Shown: positions 1 through 7,489 of the stretch, one piece after another | Numbering within the stretch: position 1 is the stretch's first letter | How the letters are laid out: each line of letters starts with the position of its first letter | From: Syntrophaceae bacterium UBA3084 | GTDB lineage: Bacteria > Desulfobacterota > Syntrophia > Syntrophales > UBA6807 | Direction: 5' to 3' | Assembly: GCA_002367335.1 (NCBI GenBank) | Contig: DFBI01000200.1 | Span: 1-8,480, forward strand | Length of the DNA: 8,480 nucleotides | The notes under the pieces: model-generated | Seen by the model: only the letters and a program-made list of their open reading frames with translations | The model's database searches: none | Told to the model about the DNA's origin: nothing | Made by a program: the position numbers and the translations under genes

Positions 1-52
1 ATTTTCGTAATTATTCAACACCCTTTGGTTACTGTAGATGTAATAAATATTT

Positions 53-74
53 TTACTGCAACCTTACTGCAACC
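53..74. repeat. 11-bp tandem repeat, two exact copies
   Basis: TTACTGCAACC occurs twice back to back (53-63 and 64-74) in AT-rich sequence without a gene. No function is evident; it may be a slippage product. Confidence 0.8.
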
Positions 75-155
75 CAGCTATAATTCTTATACGAATTAAC
101 CTCATTATACAAAAATAACCCCCATATACAGGGATATTACTTCTACTTAACACGA

Positions 156-170
156 TATATACGGTATATA
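156..170. repeat. Short AT-rich palindrome
   Basis: TATATAC and its exact reverse complement GTATATA are separated by a single G. It lies directly upstream of the decayed plus-strand reading frame that opens at 172, so it could be an old promoter or operator element. It is equally likely to be chance in AT-rich DNA. The rest of 1-171 holds no gene that I can see. Confidence 0.5.
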
Positions 171-171
171 A

Positions 172-546
172 ATCAACAGGCACTTCTTTGATACATATGC
201 TCAATCAATGACAGAAAACTGGGATCTACATCTCGATCTTAGAGAGCCTTTTTTGGTTACAGAGATCGTTGTCTATCCAGATAGTATAAATTGGGCAAAG
301 GACATGACTGTTTTTGCACAAAACGCTTACAAGGCATGGATATCAATCCTTTAAGTGACTGATCTTGACCCTAAAACGCACTGGTTCCAATTGCCCACTC
401 CAAATAGTACTCAATATCTGAAGCTTGATATAACAGACTAAGGTGGTTATGGGCCTGAAAATTTTCCTCACGCCAGTAGAGAAATTAAAATTTGCGGATT
501 TGAACATACGACAGATATCTACTTACCAGTGGTTATAGATCGATGA
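172..546 (+). pseudogene. Decayed gene fragment, discoidin (F5/8 type C)-like domain
   Basis: Frame +1 reads as good protein for about 124 codons but is broken by in-frame stops at 352-354 and 439-441, and closes with TGA at 544-546. The longest ATG in this frame is at 208. Readable stretches include TEIVVYPDSINWAKDMTVFA, then THWFQLPTP, YLKLDITD and, near the end, REIKICGFE. The run of alternating beta-strand segments, the EIVVYPDS-type strand and the final EIKICGFE strand resemble the beta-sandwich of discoidin or F5/8 type C carbohydrate-binding domains, often found on secreted or surface proteins. That family call is from pattern memory only. The frame stays constant between the stops, so the decay looks fairly recent and due to point mutations. 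It may belong to the same former gene as the next fragment, which continues in other frames. Confidence 0.5.
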
Positions 547-818
547 ACAGTATGATTTTATTATCAAGAGATACCCATATTTTCGCCGCATAATAATGAT
601 TGTACGGCGAAAAATGCTCATTTAAGCCGGATAATGTGGTCAAAATGGGGGATTATCTATCCAAAAGTTCGCCGGATATTATTCTGATTCGTTCTGAAGT
701 CCAAGCTGCATTAATCACCACTCAATGATCTTGGAAATCTCAAATGCTTGATATAGCCAGGCATCCTTTAACTCATAACAATATGGTCACTTTGTCTAAA
801 AATAGCTGTGGTTGTTAG
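542..818 (+). pseudogene. Decayed gene fragment, frame-shifted continuation, unknown product
   Basis: Protein-like sequence continues past the previous fragment but in new frames. Frame +2 from 542 reads DEQYDFIIKRYPYFRRI. Frame +3 from 603 reads YGEKCSFKPDNVVKMGDYLS followed by a strand-like DIILIRSEVQAAL, with a stop at 726-728, then more readable residues to TAG at 816-818. The change of frame falls around a 9-bp inverted repeat (580-613). I do not recognise the family. It could be the C-terminal part of the same surface or glycan-related protein as the discoidin-like piece, or a separate gene. That it is coding remnant is an inference from the residue composition. Confidence 0.35.
580..613. 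repeat. 9-bp perfect inverted repeat (hairpin)
   Basis: TTTTCGCCG (580-588) pairs exactly with CGGCGAAAA (605-613) across a 16-base loop. The arms are GC-rich in their core while the surroundings are AT-rich, so a stable hairpin is plausible. It sits within the decayed plus-strand sequence, where the readable frame changes. It is not followed by a clear T-run, so I do not call it a terminator. Confidence 0.55.
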
Positions 819-821
819 TGG

Positions 822-838
822 AATTTATAGTGATTCAT
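822..838. repeat. Left copy of imperfect 17-bp inverted repeat flanking the operon
   Basis: AATTTATAGTGATTCAT at this site matches the reverse complement of 7467-7483 (AATTTATAGAATTTCAT) at 14 of 17 positions: 9 identical bases, 3 mismatches, 5 identical bases. It lies 3 bases beyond the last gene's stop codon. The sequence is AT-rich, so chance is a real alternative. Confidence 0.35.
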
Positions 839-841
839 TTC

Positions 842-2314
842 TCATTTTTTGGTGGCCAGATGATAAACTGATTTTTGCAATGACACCAAATCTTGCAAAA
901 CTTTTCCACCAATCATTTGATTATGCATGACGGCATCACGAATGTCTGCCAGGTCCATCACCTTTTTCCCCATATCGCTCCACTGCGACTTCTTGGTTTC
1001 ACGAGATAACTCAGCTAAGAGAATGGCCAGATCTCGTGTTGAGAGATAAGCAATAAGGGGAACTTCAACAGTATCTAATGATCTGTCCCGCCACTCGTAA
1101 GCACGTTCATAGGCATCTTGTACCTCTCGTCCATCTCGGTCATTTTTAAAAGCACGCCCAGACAAAAAATGTTCTTCATTTTCATTCAACAGCATCAATT
1201 CCCGAGATAGGATATTTCGGATCATATTTTCAATGTTATATATGATTTGATAAGCCAGGATGTTATTATGGGAAAGTGCCGGTATCAAAAAAGTGCAGTA
1301 ATCATCTTTCCCCAGAATGGCAGCATCAACCCTAAAAAGACCGAGATTTTGACGTAGGAGTAGTTGGACATAATGCGACTTGATTTGAACATACATATCC
1401 CCCCAGACATCCACAATTCTTCCAACTCCTGAAACAATTAAGTTCTCACATAACTCATGCGTATAGGGATATTGCTGACATTTTAACAAAGCAGAAATGA
1501 TTTTTTGCGATGCTTTTGGGAGTACTTTCCATAGAGATAATAACTGCTTTGAAACCGGACCACTGCTAGCAGCTTCTTGAGTAGCCGTCATCAGGTTTTC
1601 CATGGTCAAGGGACGGTGGTTCAAATAAGTCAGCACATCTCTCATCACACCAGGATGCCCACCAGTGAACTCTTTGAATAAACCCAGGGATTGATCTATT
1701 GTTACGTTGGGCACATCATATTGAACCAGCATGTCACGAATTGCCTTGTCTGAAATTGCAGTAAAGGCGGTATAATTCTCCCCATCGGTATAGGGAAATG
1801 ACGTGTGAATGTCGCGATAATAATCAAAAAGAGCTTGGGGATCCCAATATCCACTGACGATAAAATTAAGCCCCATAGGACCATCTTCCCAGTTAGATTC
1901 CAGAACCCGGACACCAGATAGAATTGGACGCCAGGCTTCCATGGATGGGATATTTTCGTAAGCCGCATCAAAGATCAATACCCACTTTGAAGTGTGGGGA
2001 ACATCAAGATGGCCTTTCAACCAGCTCCAGAAAGAGAAGAAATCTTCCGGTGCTGCCTGAGTACTTGATACGTCAATATAAAAATCTTCAATAAGATCTT
2101 CAAGAAACTGTTTGCGAAAATTCTCCAAATCACTGGCCAAGTATGGACCGAACACCGTACTTCCAGTCACATCCCGGGGAAATTGGTCGGCAACACGGTT
2201 GAGGAGAAAAGTTTTGCCGACGCCAGCTGTCCCATTAAGAAAATAGGAACTGGCTTTTTTGGTTCGTAACAGCCTCTGCATCTCTTGTGAAACAAACTCA
2301 TAAGAAATGATCAT
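842..2314 (-). CDS. STAND-like P-loop NTPase with C-terminal HEPN (Swt1-like) ribonuclease domain
   Basis: 490-residue protein, probably cytoplasmic; no signal peptide or membrane segment is seen. Residues about 20-230 form a P-loop NTPase: Walker A GTAGVGKT (28-35), a Walker B strand VLIFDA (D116) followed by alanine rather than glutamate, a sensor-like FIVSG (151-155), and TGGHPGVM (217-224), a motif typical of STAND and related AAA ATPases. Residues about 235-345 are helical and may hold a winged helix. Residues about 350-480 resemble the Swt1-type HEPN fold: IENMIRN (361-367), PLIAYLSTRDLAILL, then IRDAVMHN with R459 and H464 giving the R-x4-H catalytic motif of HEPN RNases. Such fusions are known as toxin or abortive-infection effectors, so I infer an RNase switched on by the NTPase, aimed at cellular or invader RNA. 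The ATG overlaps the upstream gene's stop (ATGA) and has AAGAGG 7 bases upstream, so translation is probably coupled. No terminator hairpin is visible downstream. Confidence 0.8.
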   Translation of the reverse strand: MIISYEFVSQEMQRLLRTKKASSYFLNGTAGVGKTFLLNRVADQFPRDVTGSTVFGPYLASDLENFRKQFLEDLIEDFYIDVSSTQAAPEDFFSFWSWLKGHLDVPHTSKWVLIFDAAYENIPSMEAWRPILSGVRVLESNWEDGPMGLNFIVSGYWDPQALFDYYRDIHTSFPYTDGENYTAFTAISDKAIRDMLVQYDVPNVTIDQSLGLFKEFTGGHPGVMRDVLTYLNHRPLTMENLMTATQEAASSGPVSKQLLSLWKVLPKASQKIISALLKCQQYPYTHELCENLIVSGVGRIVDVWGDMYVQIKSHYVQLLLRQNLGLFRVDAAILGKDDYCTFLIPALSHNNILAYQIIYNIENMIRNILSRELMLLNENEEHFLSGRAFKNDRDGREVQDAYERAYEWRDRSLDTVEVPLIAYLSTRDLAILLAELSRETKKSQWSDMGKKVMDLADIRDAVMHNQMIGGKVLQDLVSLQKSVYHLATKK

Positions 2315-5300
2315 GCGTTTGCCTCTTGTGGTTTGGATTCCTCTTTGATCTGGCGCTCTAACTCATTGAGGACATCCCCTGAGGACAATTGAGCCAAAAT
2401 GTTTGGATAATCTTTCACTGTAAAATCAAACACGTTTGCACTTCGCTTTTCAACCACACTGGTCACGGTCATTGTTTCAAGCATCTGGTCTAATTCTTCA
2501 TCTGGAATAGGAACAGGAACAACTGTGGCCAGATCTTTGATCTCAGACAAAGTAAATCCTGAAGCATCACTGGAGTTTTGGGCCATCCACAACAGTAAAA
2601 ATCGAGCTTTCAGGTCCAGATTGGCTTGCAAAGTGGCCAGTACGTAAGCCATAAATGAGTTGTTTGGGTTGTTATCCTCATAGACAGCATCAACATCTGA
2701 TGCCTTGATCAGGTGACGCCCGCAAGTGCGGACATAGTCCAAAAGCTTTGCGCAAAACCGCTGGACAAAAGCTGGGTGGCCGCCTGTTCGTTCCACAATC
2801 ATCTGGGGGATTGTCCGATTTTCAAATTTCCATCCCAGGATTGAGACAAAACCTTCTTTCACAATGCTTTCTGCCTCGTGGACTTCAAGATTCCCGAGCG
2901 GGCTCATATCCTGGAACATCCGGCTCCAGGGGTCGCTGTTTGCTGAGTATGGGCCTTGCCCTTTCAGGCATTTATACAATTCCATGAAGCCAGAGACAAC
3001 AATGCGCAGCCGAGAGCCAAATTGGTCAGAACAGGCCCGCAGCGCCTCAATCATTAAATGCCGCTCATTATTCTCGTCAATGTAGCGATCAATTTCATCA
3101 ATCATGATGACAAGGGATTCCTCTGGATGCTCCACAAGATATTTACTCAGAGCATCTTTAAAGTCTCCACTCTCGCTCATGTCCTCGAAGATGCCTATAT
3201 CCTTCGCAAACATTCCGGAAATATGCAGATTATTAAAATCCGTTTCCCCTTCCAGAGAGCGGTAAATCACTCTGGCCCGGTTGTTGCTCTCAATTTGGCT
3301 CTTTACGGCATTTAGAAGGGAGCTCTTACCAATGCGCCTCCCACCATACACGGCGTAATTTTCTGAGCCGGAGGCCAACTCTCTAATAAGTTTTTCCCGA
3401 CCCACAAAGATACCTGTATATTCATTCGTCGCTTGATTAAAGATGAATACAGTGGCGCTATCTTGCATGGACTGCATCATCAAAGGCCGTATCACATCTA
3501 CCGGGTTTTTACCCTGTGCTTCAGCCATGACCAACTTATTCATAAGGCTATCATCGATCACGATCAGACGATCGCCGCCTTTGCTTCCAAAGATCTTTTT
3601 TGTAAGGTTTTGGGGACAGCCCGGGGCAAACACAAACACAAAAAAGGCTGACTCAAAATCCTTACTAACAAGGAATTCATTCAATTTGCGGATATCCGGG
3701 CCGGATATTGAACCTCCTGGCAAGGTCATCAAAATGCAATAGCTATTCAATTCGACAGTTTTCGGATACATTAATTGCCAGTATTCATAGACCAGCGGCT
3801 TCTCATTTTTTAATAGCCGGCCATCTTTTCCGGGCACTCTTTTCATCTGGATCATTTGTGCAAAGAATCTATGCAATGTCCTGACAAGATCAGGCACTTT
3901 TGTACTGTATTCCCCATCAAAAATGCCATTTTCGTTCTTGAGACGAATCCAGTAGTCTAAAATTTCCAATCGTGTTTGGACTCTAGAACCTTCAAATTGT
4001 GAGCGGCTCAATCCTAACTCCTCATAGTGGCCCTCAGCTAAAGCCTGAGATAGTTCCTCAATTGAAAGCTTCTCACCCTCTTCGGGGTCTCGCAACGACA
4101 ACCGCTGAAGAAAATCTTCTGTGATTTCGCGAACCTCATTTATGGGCCACGAATGACGCTCCAAACGATATTCAATTAATTTCAGGTAATCTTTTACAAT
4201 CGGGATCAGTCGGATATCAACTGAGACCAATTCTATTTTTGCCTGACCCAAAGCTTGGATCACCAGGTAAAAGGCCTCTTGGAGGATATCATCTCGCTGG
4301 GTGAATAGCTGCTTGTCCAGATTGTTTATGGCTTCTCTCAGATCAGAAATTTCTTGATTCAGTTGATTTTCTTTCTCTTCGTGCTGTGAGCGAAGGAGTT
4401 CTACACTTGCTTCAAGCGTTCTCCTCAATCGACCCCAGCGTCCCAGCTCAATATCTCTCTTAATTTCATTGTTGAACTCAGGAGTCATAAATTTAGAGCT
4501 TATATCCAAAGTCTGAAGCTCTCGTTGTAATTCTCGAATCTGGCTTAAATTTTGCTTCTTGACCAGTAATGAATGCGATTCTTTCTTAACGAACTCCTCC
4601 AGCAGTGAGGCTTGAATCATCGCCTCCTGTTGAACAAGATATTCAGCTGCATCTTCAGGAGTCATGGGATTAGCGATATCCCGTAGAATGTTTTCATAGA
4701 TCTTTTTCCAGGAAAACTCATTGTTGACTAAAAAAGCAATCAGGTATGGCATACGCATCGCATAAGCACGTTCCTTAATCAGCTTTCTCAGTACTCCGTC
4801 TTTAGTGTTGGCGTCTGAAGTTGATTCTTCCCATTTTGGCAGATCATCAACATCACATACTTTGATGGATTGCTCGGTGATCCCAGTTAATAATACGCTC
4901 TTAATATCCAGGGTATTCAATTCGTCAAAAAGATCCTGAAACTTAATACCTTCTTTCCGTGACTCCACTAAGCGCCAGTAATTCAATAACGATTTCCCAA
5001 AATTGAGTAACTCTTCAGCACAATTGTGGATATTCTGTATCGCTACTCGCTTGTGGAATGGCTTTTGATCATTGATATTTTCTTCGTAAACACTTGCGTT
5101 ATATTTTCGTTCAAGCTCGTCTTCGCTAAAGTCCTCAGATTCTAAATTTGTTAAATAATTTTTCAGTGCCTCGACTTTGGAAGTTAATCGGTTTGGATTT
5201 GACGCACTCAACTTTTCAATATAATCCAATAAGGTCCTTTTCGCCACCTCAAAATCATCCATGAAATGGTTAACGATCAACATTCGATGGCGATTACTGG

Positions 5301-7212
5301 ATAAGCTGGAAAGTCGTGTATAATGTCCACCATCCATATTGAAAGCCAGGTCAAGTGAACGCTTTGCTCGGTCAAGTGCTTCTTTCGCTTTCCGCTCCCC
5401 CTCATCTGTATAAATGATCTTGGGATTATCATGCAGCAGACCTGTCCAAACACTTCCCCAGGTCGGCATTTCTTCAGGTAAAGGCCAGGATTCCGCAATG
5501 GTCCAGAAGAAACCACTTGGTAGCTGGCAATCTGACTGGCAGTTTGCAATTGTAGTGAGAATACAAACCTCCGCCAGCTTTTCAGGCTCTGCCGGTCGCC
5601 AGCCATTCAAAAAGGCAGGTAACAAGCTGGCCACAAAGCCAAAGGGTGAACTCTGGACACCAGCAAAATAATCAAGCCCGGCGAATAAGACATCAACGAT
5701 CCTGGCATTATAATCGAATGCTGCTTCATTTAGATACCTCAGCTTGCTGGCAGCAAGCTGCAGGATCAGAAGCTCGCCACTGCGCTTTTCATTAGTAAGT
5801 CCTGTAACAAGATCCAGATAAACAGCCGCGTCCCAATCGTCCTCAATTAATAGATTTGCCGCGGTCACAGCCGCATCAGAACGTGCATTGCTGAGCATTT
5901 CCGTGTGGACATCTTCCACTGCATTTGTCAGTTTTATCAAATCGGGATCGACAAGCTTGGATAGATAGGCTTCAGTGATCTCTGGCAAAGCCAAACAATC
6001 GATGACAACAACCCCAGGATTGGTTGAAAGCTCAGAAATCTCCTCAACTCGGGACAGAACATTTCTCACTGCCCGGCTTCGATAGGTCTTCAACGCGATT
6101 GCTACATCCTCAATGCTCTTTCCAAGACGATCAACACTGGTCTGGACTCCCTTGATGGACATTTCTGAGATGTTTTCATCGTCAACCCAATAGGAGTGAT
6201 CTTTTCTTTCCTCCTGCCTCTCCCAGACACTGATCGCCTTGATCAAATCGGCCAATTCTGTCTGTTTCTTTCTGAAGACTTGAATCACCTCTTTGCGTTT
6301 TTTGTCATATTCCTCAATATCAGCCAGCAGCTTTTCTGCAAGCTCATAGCCTTCTGGAATAGCTTCTATGGGAAAGATTTCATCTTTCTGACCGTACCAG
6401 GGCATATCTGATCGTTCCATTACTTCATCGAGCAATCGGCGGCTTAAAAGTTCAAAGAAATCCACCTCATGCAAAATCGCATATATCCAGTCTTCTTTCT
6501 GGTCGCTCAATTTTAAGAAAACCTCTTCAAATAATGCAGTGTATTGATCCTTTAAAGAATTTTTCAAGTTGTCAAGCGTTACATCCACCGCTTCTTGCAG
6601 CCGATACACCTCAGATTGGACTTTGTGCAACTCGGCTTTAAGCCCGGGTATGCTCATGGTTAAAAACTTTTCATCCATCGATAAATCCTCCTCCTGATAG
6701 ATTTCGTCTGCCACCTTTTCTTGCTGCCCAACCACTCCACCGCTGAACCAAAATTCAGATAACAGAAATAATCCTCTCTCAAGCGTATCTTTTCCTTCGG
6801 AAAGTTCTTTCGTTAAACCACTTAAGTCCCGGTTGGACCCTGGTTCAAAAAAGCCCTTAAGACCTTCTTTAGGAGTCCAGGAATCTGGAATATAGAGCTT
6901 GCTTTTCCGAAGATTTTCTTCAAAGCTTTGAAAAATGGGGTCTTTTGAAACTGCCCACAAGCCGACAATTACATCACAAACCGCACCATTCTTTTGAAAT
7001 GCGTAATCTGCATGATGCATTTGGAGGGGACGGGGAGCGCGAAAAAAGCCCCTGAAGCCGTCAATATGAATATTAGACTCAAAGACTTGTTTTGCAAATA
7101 GGATCAGGTCTCCTGATCTTTCCTGAAGCTTATCCAATGCATGTTTAACAACGTGGACGCGGACTGGGCCGCTGATAAAATCGTTTACTTTTATCCATTG
7201 ATTTAATGTCAT
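2311..7212 (-). CDS. Giant coiled-coil protein with C-terminal STAND/AAA_16-like NTPase
   Basis: 1633-residue protein, first gene of the operon, with no signal peptide or membrane segment visible. I do not recognise the N-terminal three-quarters. Residues 1-180 look globular. Charged heptad-like helices suggesting coiled coils lie at about 177-220, 287-340 and 865-970, and the rest is mainly helical. An alpha/beta segment at about 1151-1228 ends in LIVIDDSL and leads through FVGRE (1269-1273) into the NTPase. That domain has Walker A GGRRIGKS (1290-1297), Walker B VIMIDEID (D1372, E1373), a sensor-like RIVVSG (1403-1408) and TGGHP (1476-1480). Residues about 1538-1620 look like a winged helix. 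Large proteins with this C-terminal NTPase type act as signal-transducing switches, and many are linked to defence, so a sensor or scaffold role for the HEPN partner is inferred, not shown. The start is supported by a GGAG-containing Shine-Dalgarno and a promoter upstream. The final residues are highly charged. The reading frame is intact throughout. Confidence 0.8.
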   Translation of the reverse strand: MTLNQWIKVNDFISGPVRVHVVKHALDKLQERSGDLILFAKQVFESNIHIDGFRGFFRAPRPLQMHHADYAFQKNGAVCDVIVGLWAVSKDPIFQSFEENLRKSKLYIPDSWTPKEGLKGFFEPGSNRDLSGLTKELSEGKDTLERGLFLLSEFWFSGGVVGQQEKVADEIYQEEDLSMDEKFLTMSIPGLKAELHKVQSEVYRLQEAVDVTLDNLKNSLKDQYTALFEEVFLKLSDQKEDWIYAILHEVDFFELLSRRLLDEVMERSDMPWYGQKDEIFPIEAIPEGYELAEKLLADIEEYDKKRKEVIQVFRKKQTELADLIKAISVWERQEERKDHSYWVDDENISEMSIKGVQTSVDRLGKSIEDVAIALKTYRSRAVRNVLSRVEEISELSTNPGVVVIDCLALPEITEAYLSKLVDPDLIKLTNAVEDVHTEMLSNARSDAAVTAANLLIEDDWDAAVYLDLVTGLTNEKRSGELLILQLAASKLRYLNEAAFDYNARIVDVLFAGLDYFAGVQSSPFGFVASLLPAFLNGWRPAEPEKLAEVCILTTIANCQSDCQLPSGFFWTIAESWPLPEEMPTWGSVWTGLLHDNPKIIYTDEGERKAKEALDRAKRSLDLAFNMDGGHYTRLSSLSSNRHRMLIVNHFMDDFEVAKRTLLDYIEKLSASNPNRLTSKVEALKNYLTNLESEDFSEDELERKYNASVYEENINDQKPFHKRVAIQNIHNCAEELLNFGKSLLNYWRLVESRKEGIKFQDLFDELNTLDIKSVLLTGITEQSIKVCDVDDLPKWEESTSDANTKDGVLRKLIKERAYAMRMPYLIAFLVNNEFSWKKIYENILRDIANPMTPEDAAEYLVQQEAMIQASLLEEFVKKESHSLLVKKQNLSQIRELQRELQTLDISSKFMTPEFNNEIKRDIELGRWGRLRRTLEASVELLRSQHEEKENQLNQEISDLREAINNLDKQLFTQRDDILQEAFYLVIQALGQAKIELVSVDIRLIPIVKDYLKLIEYRLERHSWPINEVREITEDFLQRLSLRDPEEGEKLSIEELSQALAEGHYEELGLSRSQFEGSRVQTRLEILDYWIRLKNENGIFDGEYSTKVPDLVRTLHRFFAQMIQMKRVPGKDGRLLKNEKPLVYEYWQLMYPKTVELNSYCILMTLPGGSISGPDIRKLNEFLVSKDFESAFFVFVFAPGCPQNLTKKIFGSKGGDRLIVIDDSLMNKLVMAEAQGKNPVDVIRPLMMQSMQDSATVFIFNQATNEYTGIFVGREKLIRELASGSENYAVYGGRRIGKSSLLNAVKSQIESNNRARVIYRSLEGETDFNNLHISGMFAKDIGIFEDMSESGDFKDALSKYLVEHPEESLVIMIDEIDRYIDENNERHLMIEALRACSDQFGSRLRIVVSGFMELYKCLKGQGPYSANSDPWSRMFQDMSPLGNLEVHEAESIVKEGFVSILGWKFENRTIPQMIVERTGGHPAFVQRFCAKLLDYVRTCGRHLIKASDVDAVYEDNNPNNSFMAYVLATLQANLDLKARFLLLWMAQNSSDASGFTLSEIKDLATVVPVPIPDEELDQMLETMTVTSVVEKRSANVFDFTVKDYPNILAQLSSGDVLNELERQIKEESKPQEANA
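2322..2327 (-). promoter_or_regulatory. Ribosome binding site of the NTPase-HEPN gene
   Basis: On the minus strand AAGAGG precedes the ATG at 2314 by 7 bases and lies inside the end of the upstream gene. Together with the ATGA overlap it supports this start and coupled translation. Confidence 0.6.
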
Positions 7213-7222
7213 AGATCGTCTA

Positions 7223-7232
7223 CCCTCTCCTT
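7223..7232 (-). promoter_or_regulatory. Ribosome binding site of the giant NTPase gene
   Basis: Minus-strand AAGGAGAGGG ends 10 bases before the ATG at 7212. The AAGGAG core is a strong Shine-Dalgarno match; its spacing is somewhat long unless pairing uses the GAGAGGG part. It decides the start of the 1633-residue protein. Confidence 0.6.
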
Positions 7233-7253
7233 ATCCTTAAACCCGTAAACCAT

Positions 7254-7319
7254 TAGATTTGTAATTGCTATTAGCCACTCTCAATGAATTGATTATACAT
7301 TAAAAAGAGATCAAATCTA
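7254..7319. repeat. 8-bp inverted repeat bracketing the operon promoter
   Basis: TAGATTTG (7254-7261) and its exact reverse complement CAAATCTA (7312-7319) flank the predicted -10 box. One arm lies over the -35 region and the other in the leader. A further AGATTTG occurs at 7381-7387. The spacing and position would suit operator half-sites for an unidentified regulator. The words are short and AT-rich, so this is tentative. Confidence 0.35.
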
Positions 7320-7320
7320 T
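7292..7320 (-). promoter_or_regulatory. Probable sigma-70-type promoter of the operon
   Basis: The minus strand carries a consensus TATAAT (7292-7297), 79 bases upstream of the ATG at 7212. The -35 position at 17-bp spacing (7315-7320, ATAGAT) is a poor match. The predicted leader is about 70 bases. A weak -35 with a perfect -10 may mean dependence on an activator or low basal expression. Confidence 0.45.
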
Positions 7321-7466
7321 ATTCCTTTCCAAAGCATCGGAATCGTCTTTCGATTATTGAGATTTAGAGCTTTATATACCAGATTTGTTCCCAGCCCATA
7401 CCTAGAGGCCTATCGCATAAAGACAGGTATTGGTTTATTGAGTAAATTTTTTTAATCACTATTTCG

Positions 7467-7483
7467 ATGAAATTCTATAAATT
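7467..7483. repeat. Right copy of imperfect 17-bp inverted repeat flanking the operon
   Basis: Its reverse complement AATTTATAGAATTTCAT matches 822-838 at 14 of 17 positions. It lies just inside the point (about 7490) where transposase similarity ends. TTAGT is found just outside both copies (815-819 and 7485-7489), though at unequal distance (2 bases and 1 base). This would suit an insertion footprint but is weak evidence. Confidence 0.35.
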
Positions 7484-7489
7484 ATTAGT

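Noticed and set aside
1..820. Missing C-terminal half of the IS256 transposase on the left flank, which would show operon insertion into the IS
   Set aside because: The minus strand of 1-820 shows no transposase-like motif; the readable protein there is on the plus strand and unrelated.
780..841. Intrinsic terminator after the operon
   Set aside because: No GC-rich stem followed by T residues is visible on the minus strand here; only short direct TAGTG words occur.
2748..3742. Several plus-strand open frames of 72-99 residues opposite the NTPase domain
   Set aside because: All are antisense to the conserved Walker and TGGHP region of the giant protein and have no convincing ribosome sites or protein-like composition.
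5277..5606. 109-residue minus-strand open frame in another phase
   Set aside because: It lies wholly inside the 1633-residue gene in a shifted frame; a coding shadow.
7271..7300. Nine-codon upstream frame MYNQFIESG before the operon
   Set aside because: Its ATG overlaps the predicted -10 box, so it would not be transcribed from that promoter, and it lacks a ribosome site.
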